Shown here piece by piece: positions 1 through 4,259 of a DNA stretch of 7,841 nucleotides (positions within the stretch are counted from its first letter, which is position 1; every line of letters begins with the position of its first letter). A program made the translations under genes and the position numbers. The notes beneath the pieces are model-generated. The model did not search any database and had not been told where the DNA came from. It was given only the letters and a program-made list of their open reading frames with translations. The stretch covers positions 1-7,841 of the forward strand of contig CANHKJ010000137.1 in assembly GCA_947460915.1 (NCBI GenBank), written 5' to 3'. The DNA is from Verrucomicrobiia bacterium. Lineage in GTDB: Bacteria > Verrucomicrobiota > Verrucomicrobiia > Verrucomicrobiales > Akkermansiaceae.

Positions 1-165
1 ATCGTCCCGCGCATCTCCACCTATCACATCGACCCAACCAACTTCAGCAAACGCCTCGCGAAACAACTCGAACAACTGGCCAAAGGCAGCCGTCTCCAGC
101 AACGCAGTTTGCTGATGATGCCGGATTTCATCCGCGGCACCTCGATCAGTTCCCTCACGCGCTAA
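1..165 (+). CDS. C-terminal end of a probable LacI/GntR-like transcriptional regulator (partial)
   Basis: Only the last 54 codons lie in the window; the frame is open from base 1 and ends at TAA 163-165. The peptide reads PRISTYHIDP, then an amphipathic stretch (FSKRLAKQLEQLAKG), then LLMMPDFIRGTSI. This layout of a short strand, a helix of the type 'ARRLAxxLxxLxxG', and a final 'xxxPxFIxGxSI' strand is the usual end of the periplasmic-binding-protein-like sensor domain of LacI-type regulators, including the GntR/LacI hybrids common in Verrucomicrobiota. The DNA-binding part is outside the window, so the family is inferred from the tail alone. The gene points toward the kinase gene, with about 95 bp between its stop and ATG 261. 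No clear terminator lies between them, so read-through cannot be excluded. Confidence 0.5.
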   Translation: MVPRISTYHIDPTNFSKRLAKQLEQLAKGSRLQQRSLLMMPDFIRGTSISSLTR

Positions 166-185
166 GTTTCTGAGCATCGATTAAC

Positions 186-238
186 CTGCGGCAATTTGCC
201 ACAGAACCCACCAGATTTTTCTCCTTGCCGCAACGGCA
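186..238. promoter_or_regulatory. Two adjacent palindromes upstream of the sensor kinase gene (possible operator)
   Basis: Bases 186-204 form an odd-length palindrome centred on base 195: CTG, one mismatch, GGCAA, central T, TTGCC, one mismatch, CAG. Eight of nine positions per half-site pair. A one-base loop makes an RNA hairpin unlikely, which favours binding by a dimeric protein. A second inverted repeat, TGCCG-caa-CGGCA, lies at 226-238. Both share the TGCC/GGCA core and lie upstream of ATG 261. They could be sites for autoregulation by the adjacent response regulator or for the upstream LacI-like protein, but neither is shown. If translation began at TTG 225, the second palindrome would be inside the coding region. 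Confidence 0.35.
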
Positions 239-260
239 TCGCTACCACAGCATCAACGCC

Positions 261-1538
261 ATGGGAGGAAAACTGCTCCAAAAACGAGAAATCATCAGTG
301 CCGAGTGGATCTTGCGCATGCGCTGGATGGCTGTGATCGGCCAAATTCTCTGCGCCATCGTAGGGCAAAGCGCCTATGACCTCGTTGTGCCATGGGCCCC
401 CGTGTTGGTCATCATCACCATCACGATTGTCTCCAACTTGCTCTTCCTGCGCAAGCCACACCTCGCCATCACCGGCACACCACTTTGGCTCGATGTGTTC
501 CTTCTCACCGGACTCATCTATTTTACAGGCGGCAGTCACAACCCCTTCACCTCTTTCTACCTCCTGCACATTGCCTTGGCCGCCATGACGATGTCGCGGC
601 GCGCCTTATGGTCGCTCGTCGCAACGACCATCATAGGCTACACCTTGATCTTTTTTTGGCACAAGCCTCTGCTCATGGGCGATATGGAAATTTCCAGCGG
701 CTGTGCCAGCTACTCGTGGCACCTCCAAGGCATGCTGTATGCCTTTATTGTCACCGCCATCTTCATTGCCGCCTTTGTCTCGCGCATGCACCGCATCCTC
801 ATCCAACAGGACGCTGAACTCGAAAAGGCTCGCATCAAGGCTGAAAAAAATGCTCAGTTCGCCGCACTTGCCACCTTCTCTGCAGGCGTCGCTCACGAAC
901 TCGGCTCTCCCCTCGCCACCATTTCTCTCGCCAGCTCCGAGCTCGTTTTTGCCTTCGAAAAACAACCTGAACTCAGCCCTTATCGCGAAGACGCCCAACT
1001 CATCGCCCAAGAGGTAAAGCGCTGCCGCCACATTCTCGATCGACTCAACGAACGCCACACACAAAGCCTCGGCGACCTTCCTCGATCTACCTCCCTGCAT
1101 GAGATCATCGATACCCTACATCAAACCTTGCCCGAGGCGCTGATGAAACGCGTGCGTATTTTTGAACATCCGCAGATCCGCGAAAAATTCATCCTTCCTC
1201 GCGACTCCGTTACGCAGGCCATTGCCATTCTGCTCAATAATGCCCACCAAGCAGATCCTACAACTCGCGAGATCAAACTCGACACCCAGCTCTCCGATAC
1301 CACCATCAGCATCACCGTAGCAGATCAAGGAAACGCACCGTCTGCTGATATCCTTGAACGCGCCAGCGATCCCTTTTTCACCACCAAACAACCCGGCGAA
1401 GGCATGGGGCTCGGGCTTTTCCTTGTGAAAAATTTGGCCATGCACCTCGGCGGAGATTTTCAACTTACCCGCAGCTCCGATGGCTGGACGCGCGCTCATC
1501 TCACCATTTCACGCAATAGCGACGATCAAGAATTATGA
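261..1538 (+). CDS. regB: RegB/PrrB-type redox-sensing membrane histidine kinase
   Basis: This is a sensor histidine kinase of the RegB/PrrB/ActS family. Counting from ATG 261 (425 aa), about six hydrophobic segments occupy residues 24-176 and match the six-helix RegB sensor. The quinone-binding heptapeptide GGSHNPF (90-96) lies between helices 3 and 4. A coiled-coil-like linker follows, then the H-box AGVAHELGSPL with phosphoacceptor H212. The motif KRCRHIL places C255 where RegB has its redox-active cysteine. The ATP-binding domain shows the N-box LLNNAHQA (N326/N327), DQG (355-357) and GEGMGLGLFLV (from 379). In known systems the kinase senses quinone pool and thiol state and phosphorylates RegA to control respiration, carbon and nitrogen genes. 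The stop overlaps the regulator's start (ATGA). An in-frame TTG at 225 would add 12 residues; neither start has a Shine-Dalgarno, and I prefer the ATG. Target genes in this organism are unknown. Confidence 0.88.
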   Translation: MGGKLLQKREIISAEWILRMRWMAVIGQILCAIVGQSAYDLVVPWAPVLVIITITIVSNLLFLRKPHLAITGTPLWLDVFLLTGLIYFTGGSHNPFTSFYLLHIALAAMTMSRRALWSLVATTIIGYTLIFFWHKPLLMGDMEISSGCASYSWHLQGMLYAFIVTAIFIAAFVSRMHRILIQQDAELEKARIKAEKNAQFAALATFSAGVAHELGSPLATISLASSELVFAFEKQPELSPYREDAQLIAQEVKRCRHILDRLNERHTQSLGDLPRSTSLHEIIDTLHQTLPEALMKRVRIFEHPQIREKFILPRDSVTQAIAILLNNAHQADPTTREIKLDTQLSDTTISITVADQGNAPSADILERASDPFFTTKQPGEGMGLGLFLVKNLAMHLGGDFQLTRSSDGWTRAHLTISRNSDDQEL

Positions 1539-2065
1539 AAATTCTGTTAGCCGACGACGATTCCACATTCCGCCAGCGACTCGCGCGCGCGATCCGTGAG
1601 CGTGGGCATGAGGTTTGTGAAGCCGAAGATGGTGCCCAGGCCATCACCCAAGCAGATGCCTTTGTTCCCGATGCCGTCATTCTCGATCTCAAAATGCCCC
1701 ACATGAATGGCCTCGAAGCCTTACGCGAGATCATAGCTCGACACGCTCACGCGCAAGTCATCTTGCTCACGGGCTACGGCAGCATCCCTACCGCCATGGA
1801 AGCGGTACGCCTCGGTGCTCGCGATTACCTCATCAAGCCGACCGACGTCACCCAGCTACTCGCCACTTTGGAAAAAGACCCCAGAGATCACGAAAGCGAG
1901 CCAGCCCATGATCTGGAACCACCCAGTCTCGAACGCGTTGAATGGGAACACATCCAGCGCGTCCTGGCTGATTGCCAAGGCAACATCAGCGAAGCAGCCC
2001 GCATGCTCGGCCTACATCGACGTTCGCTCCAACGCAAACTCCAAAAATACCCGCCACAGCGCTGA
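1535..2065 (+). CDS. regA: RegA/PrrA-type response regulator, Fis-like HTH
   Basis: This 176-aa regulator matches RegA in length (about 180 aa). The receiver domain (1-112) has the acidic cluster DDD at 7-9, phospho-acceptor D51 in AVILDLKMPHMNG, switch T79 (LLTGYG) and K101 in YLIKP. A short linker with prolines at 129-130 leads to the C-terminal Fis-type helix-turn-helix. That domain begins VEWEHIQRVLADC and continues through NISEAARMLGLHRRSLQRKL (150-169), the characteristic RegA/PrrA/ActR DNA-binding segment. Its start codon overlaps the kinase stop by 4 bp, so translation is probably coupled and the kinase is its cognate partner. In Proteobacteria this regulator controls photosynthesis, CO2 and N2 fixation and terminal oxidases; which genes it governs here cannot be read from the window. 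It lacks the AAA+ ATPase domain of NtrC-type regulators, so it is not a sigma-54 activator. Confidence 0.9.
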   Translation: MKILLADDDSTFRQRLARAIRERGHEVCEAEDGAQAITQADAFVPDAVILDLKMPHMNGLEALREIIARHAHAQVILLTGYGSIPTAMEAVRLGARDYLIKPTDVTQLLATLEKDPRDHESEPAHDLEPPSLERVEWEHIQRVLADCQGNISEAARMLGLHRRSLQRKLQKYPPQR

Positions 2066-2142
2066 CGCCGCTTCGCAGCGAGTCGGAAAGTCTTAATGTC
2101 GAAACGTCAGAAGGTAAAAGATTTTCCCCATCCAAAACAAAA

Positions 2143-2166
2143 AAGCACAACCCGCAGGCTGTGCTT
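2143..2166. terminator. Hairpin terminator between convergent genes
   Basis: AAGCACA (2143-2149) pairs with TGTGCTT (2160-2166). The inner part adds CC (2151-2152) with GG (2157-2158) around a CGCA loop. On the - strand the stem is followed directly by a long T-rich run (the complement of the A-rich 2131-2142), so it is a strong intrinsic terminator for the cytochrome gene ending at 2192. On the + strand the stem is followed by AAAA and then TTTTT, a weaker but plausible terminator for the regB-regA operon. It sits in the 126-bp gap between the two convergent stops. Confidence 0.8.
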
Positions 2167-2191
2167 AAAATTTTTCTACACGAAAAAGATC

Positions 2192-2608
2192 TTACTCTTC
2201 CTCGATGTATTTGTTGTGACCTTCCTTCTTCAGCGCTTTGGCATCTTTCACCAACTTCGCCACATCGTCCATTTTACCATCGATAAAAGCGGTCTCGATG
2301 TCACAGAAAACGATAAACGCTTGCGCCATCATTTTGCGATAATCAGCCACTGCCTTCGCTTTTTCCTTCGGATCAGGAATCATATCCTGAATGAAATCAG
2401 GAGTCAGAGAGATACCCTTCAATGTGGCCTCAGCAGCCTCGCGAGCCAGCGCAGCACCTTTTACGGGATCAGTCTCCTTGCTCAATGCCTTGAACGCGTC
2501 ATTCATGGAGCTCATTTCCTTAGCGAGTGGGGTGTCTTCAGCCTTTACCAAAGCTGTGCTCCCTACCATCATCCATGCCAGTGCAACAATTGTTGTTAGT
2601 TTTCTCAT
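2192..2608 (-). CDS. Periplasmic cytochrome b562-family protein
   Basis: This 138-aa protein starts with a signal peptide (MRKLTTIVALAWMMVGSTAL, predicted cleavage after VKA, residue 23). The mature part of about 115 residues is almost wholly helical, as expected for the four-helix-bundle cytochrome b562 family. M32 in KEMSSMNDAFKAL matches the axial Met in helix 1 (M7 of the E. coli protein, in a similar 'xMxxLNDxxK' context). H131 near the C-terminus, in KKEGHNKY, matches the axial His of helix 4 (RNAYHQKYR in E. coli). The Met-His spacing is 99 residues against 95. There is no CxxCH, so haem would be bound non-covalently. One cysteine (C102) is present. The role is probably periplasmic electron transfer; partners are unknown. 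A GGGGGAG sequence lies 12 nt before the ATG. Family resemblance is by eye, so haem binding is inferred. Confidence 0.7.
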   Translation of the reverse strand: MRKLTTIVALAWMMVGSTALVKAEDTPLAKEMSSMNDAFKALSKETDPVKGAALAREAAEATLKGISLTPDFIQDMIPDPKEKAKAVADYRKMMAQAFIVFCDIETAFIDGKMDDVAKLVKDAKALKKEGHNKYIEEE

Positions 2609-2621
2609 AACGAAGGTATTA

Positions 2622-2647
2622 CTCCCCCAAGTTGGCTATTTTGTCAA
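2622..2647 (-). promoter_or_regulatory. Candidate promoter of the cytochrome b562-like gene (weak)
   Basis: On the - strand a perfect TTGACA (complement of 2642-2647) lies upstream of the cytochrome start. With an 18-bp spacer the -10 would be AGTAAT (4 of 6 consensus bases; 20 bp for TAATAC). Transcription would then begin only a few bases before the ATG, conflicting with use of the GGGGGAG as a ribosome binding site. The site is therefore tentative, and the gene may instead be read from upstream together with the HTH gene. Confidence 0.25.
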
Positions 2648-2675
2648 ACCCGATGAAAAAATCCATGAAAAATCC

Positions 2676-3188
2676 TCAGCGCAACAACCGTTTCGGTCCT
2701 TCTGAAGGTTTCGGAATCTTACGCAATTGATCGAAATCTCCCTCCTCGCAGCAGCGCACAAAGCCCTCGGCGTAGCTCTTGAGTCGATCCCAGGAATCGC
2801 GAATTTCCGATGCCTCCTTGCTACTAATCGAGTTATCCAGCGCAGCCAACGAAATCATACTCAACATTTGCGAAAACTGACTGATGATCTCATGCGTGGC
2901 TGGTAGAACCTCAAAACCCTTCTGGCACGAGCTATCGGGATTGCGCAAAAAACAACCGCCAGCCTGCTGACACAGCCACTCCACGACAGCCTCATCTTGG
3001 CTCAACTCCATGATTTTTGCCAAGCGATCCAAGGGATTTCGACTACCCGAACCATCATCGCTCGGCTTCTCCGCCCACTTATAGACCAAGGAAAGCGAGA
3101 TTCCTAACTCCGAAGCAATCGCCTTGGGGCTGACTTTTTCAAAAACATTGCGCAAAACTTCGTGGCTTTCCATAGCGAGGCGAGTCAA
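2676..3188 (-). CDS. Phage CII (CP76)-like helix-turn-helix regulator
   Basis: This 170-aa cytoplasmic protein begins with a DNA-binding head: HEVLRNVFEKVSPKAIASELGISLSLVYKWAE (9-40), with the HTH at about 21-39. A segment rich in D/S/G (43-50) is followed by NPLDRLAKIMELSQDEAVVEWLCQQAGG (51-78), like the phage 186 CII/CP76 family, in which a residence-type helix follows the HTH. The C-terminal half (99-150) is helical, a probable oligomerisation region, and ends with a basic proline-rich tail. Similar stand-alone proteins are, to my memory, frequent in Verrucomicrobiota chromosomes and are not proof of a prophage; no other phage genes lie here. I chose the TTG start because AAGGA is 9 nt upstream; an in-frame ATG at 3173 lacks such a site. 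The target is unknown. Confidence 0.65.
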   Translation of the reverse strand: MTRLAMESHEVLRNVFEKVSPKAIASELGISLSLVYKWAEKPSDDGSGSRNPLDRLAKIMELSQDEAVVEWLCQQAGGCFLRNPDSSCQKGFEVLPATHEIISQFSQMLSMISLAALDNSISSKEASEIRDSWDRLKSYAEGFVRCCEEGDFDQLRKIPKPSEGPKRLLR

Positions 3189-3197
3189 TCACATCAG

Positions 3198-3202
3198 TCC
3201 TT
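3198..3202 (-). promoter_or_regulatory. Ribosome binding site deciding a TTG start
   Basis: AAGGA on the - strand is 9 nt before TTG 3188. It is one of few convincing Shine-Dalgarno sequences in this window and favours the TTG over the later in-frame ATG at 3173. Confidence 0.5.
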
Positions 3203-3210
3203 AGGCGACA

Positions 3211-3238
3211 AGGATATTCCGAATGAGAAAAGTGACAA
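3211..3238 (-). promoter_or_regulatory. Candidate sigma70-like promoter of the CII-like gene
   Basis: Read on the - strand, TTGTCA (complement of 3233-3238) and TATCCT (complement of 3211-3216) are separated by 16 bp. They match 5/6 and 4/6 of the consensus. The predicted start lies just before the AAGGA ribosome binding site (complement of 3198-3202) and the TTG start at 3188, so the 5' leader would be about 15 nt. Confidence 0.35.
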
Positions 3239-3289
3239 GAAGCTACTTGTTAGAGACAAAAAAGCACCGCCAAAATCTGTGGAATCAGT

Positions 3290-3646
3290 CTATTTCGATG
3301 TTTCATACAAAATTTCGTGACCAGCAGCGATGCGAGCTAATCTTTTCCTCTCACGCTCGATCACTCGACGTCTCAGCGCGCTACCACGAAAGTCCGCCAT
3401 GATCCACGCTGAACTTGCCGTTTTGATTTCTTTTACAATGTTTGATAACGCTTGGGTCGGGTGCAGCGAAAAAAGAATATGCAGATGGTCTTCCACACCA
3501 CCAATACGATAGAGGTGACACGAGCGATTTTTTAGCACCCCCCAAATGAACCGAAAAAGGTCTTCTCGATTTGCTTTGTTAAGCACTCGCTCGCGGTTTT
3601 TTGTGGCGAAAACAAGATGATATGTGATGTCCGTGTAAGTTGGCAT
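3290..3646 (-). pseudogene. Truncated IS200/REP-type (Y1) transposase
   Basis: Residues 1-81 are a clear Y1 (HUH, IS200/IS605 TnpA or RAYT) transposase: MPTYTDITYHLVFATKNRE, then FIWGVLKNRSCHLYRIGGVEDHLHILFSLHPTQ with the metal-binding HxH at H54/H56, then VKEIKTASSAWI. In intact members of about 140-150 aa, a GYGAF-S segment and the helix with the nucleophilic tyrosine (YIxxQExHH) follow. Here the frame switches after residue ~85 to an unrelated basic tail (SALRRRVIERERKRLARIAAG...) that ends at 118. The other two frames of the strand do not restore the missing motif, so this is a deletion or 3' replacement rather than a simple frameshift. The product should be unable to cleave DNA. CCTACGG palindromes lie just upstream. 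Remaining tyrosines (4, 9, 46, 114) are not in the catalytic context. Confidence 0.75.
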
Positions 3647-3693
3647 TTTGGAAATCTAGCAAACCAATATGCATCGGGCAACACCTACGGAGT

Positions 3694-3770
3694 TGGAAAA
3701 ATATGGCGATTACTATCCGTAGGTTTCGTTCCTCAAACTACGGCTATTCACAGTTCATCCCTACGGGATG
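3694..3770. repeat. REP-like palindromic cluster built on CCTACGG/CCGTAGG
   Basis: The heptamer CCTACGG or its complement occurs at 3694-3700, 3717-3723, 3738-3743 (six of seven bases) and 3760-3766. Two hairpins can form. CCGTAG (3717-3722) plus TTT (3724-3726) pairs with AAACTACGG (3735-3743), with one bulged G and an 8-nt loop. CATCCC (3756-3761) pairs with GGGATG (3765-3770) around TAC. The cluster lies 48-124 bp upstream of the Y1 transposase start, where an IS200-type left end or a REP target would lie. It fills most of the 157-bp gap between the transposase remnant and the membrane protein gene. Confidence 0.55.
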
Positions 3771-3803
3771 GTTGGAGGATGAATCATTTACCTATGAACC
3801 GAT

Positions 3804-3846
3804 TCATGGAACAACACCTGACGTTTCGCCATTAGATGTTCCATGA
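3804..3846. repeat. 10-bp perfect inverted repeat over the 3' end of the membrane protein gene
   Basis: TCATGGAACA (3804-3813) and TGTTCCATGA (3837-3846) are perfect complements separated by 23 nt. The left arm contains the stop codon of the - strand gene ending at 3804 and the right arm lies in its last 15 codons. A further pair, ATGAATC (3779-3785) with GATTCAT (3801-3807), overlaps the left arm and could form an alternative stem. No T-run follows on the - strand, so this is not a standard terminator. Confidence 0.4.
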
Positions 3847-4154
3847 TCTATGGAGCTTACCACGTTCATGCTCCTTTTCCGAGCACGTATCCACTCTGCG
3901 ATGGCAATGGCAAGGATCGTCGGAATCACGAAAACAAGTCCGATGATGAATTCGTCACTCATCCAATCTGCTTGCGCACCACCAGCGTTGATCCCTACTA
4001 ACACAAAAAGCGGTAATGTCGCCAAGACTCCGAAAATGCACAAGATCAGCCAAGGAATGGCGGCAAACCACCAATAGGGAGAATCTTTGACAATCAAAAT
4101 CACTATGCTAGCACCTGTTAAGAGTCGAAAGATTTGCTGTTGGATGGAATTCAT
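3804..4154 (-). CDS. Small integral membrane protein of unknown function
   Basis: I do not recognise this 116-aa protein. It shows hydrophobic segments at about 9-22, 28-54 (long, possibly two helices; it contains YWWFAAIPWLILCIFGVLATLPLF) and 67-88 (EFIIGLVFVIPTILAIAIAEW). A basic stop-transfer stretch RARKR (90-94) and a hydrophilic serine-rich tail follow. There is no signal peptide or known motif. The start ATG has no Shine-Dalgarno. The gene lies alone between the transposase remnant and the sulfatase gene, with palindromic repeats on both sides, so it may have arrived with mobile DNA or simply be a solitary gene. An overlapping + strand frame (3850-4077) looks like a shadow. The coding call rests on the continuous transmembrane-like composition; there is modest doubt that it is expressed. 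Confidence 0.55.
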   Translation of the reverse strand: MNSIQQQIFRLLTGASIVILIVKDSPYWWFAAIPWLILCIFGVLATLPLFVLVGINAGGAQADWMSDEFIIGLVFVIPTILAIAIAEWIRARKRSMNVVSSIDHGTSNGETSGVVP

Positions 4155-4194
4155 CGATTGAGAAGATTCGTGTTCTGACTGATGATATTAGCTG

Positions 4195-4218
4195 GGAGGC
4201 GGGACGCCTCCGCTACGG
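4195..4218. repeat. Solitary REP-like hairpin (GGAGGCG/CGCCTCC next to CTACGG)
   Basis: GGAGGCG (4195-4201) pairs perfectly with CGCCTCC (4205-4211) around GGA, followed by CTACGG (4213-4218). On the - strand this reads CCGTAG, one base, then the palindrome. That is the classic REP layout: a GTAG tetranucleotide in front of a short GC-rich palindrome. It shares the CCGTAG hexamer with the cluster 430 bp away. It sits in the 105-bp gap downstream of the sulfatase gene (stop at 4260) and may protect the 3' end of that mRNA. No T-run follows, so it is not an intrinsic terminator. Confidence 0.5.
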
Positions 4219-4259
4219 ATTTTCTTGATGCTCTGCGTGGGTGGAACATGGACAATGCA

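Noticed and set aside
606..1100. 164-codon open frame on the - strand
   Set aside because: It lies opposite the kinase gene, and its composition (G/E/A-rich, no domain) is that of a shadow.
2096..2599. 167-codon open frame on the + strand after the response regulator gene
   Set aside because: It runs through the terminator hairpin and is antisense to the cytochrome b562-like gene, which has a signal peptide and haem ligand motifs.
3254..3289. T-run (on the - strand) after the transposase remnant as a terminator
   Set aside because: GGCGGTGC precedes TTTTTT but I find no complementary arm upstream to form a stem.
2676..3646. Prophage remnant, because of the CII-like gene next to a transposase
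   Set aside because: No integrase, structural, lysis or att-like sequence is visible. CII-like stand-alone genes occur in chromosomes of this group.
3617..3846. Two overlapping small + strand frames (68 and 72 codons)
   Set aside because: They run through palindromic repeats and have no ribosome binding site or recognisable sequence; they read as translated repeat DNA.
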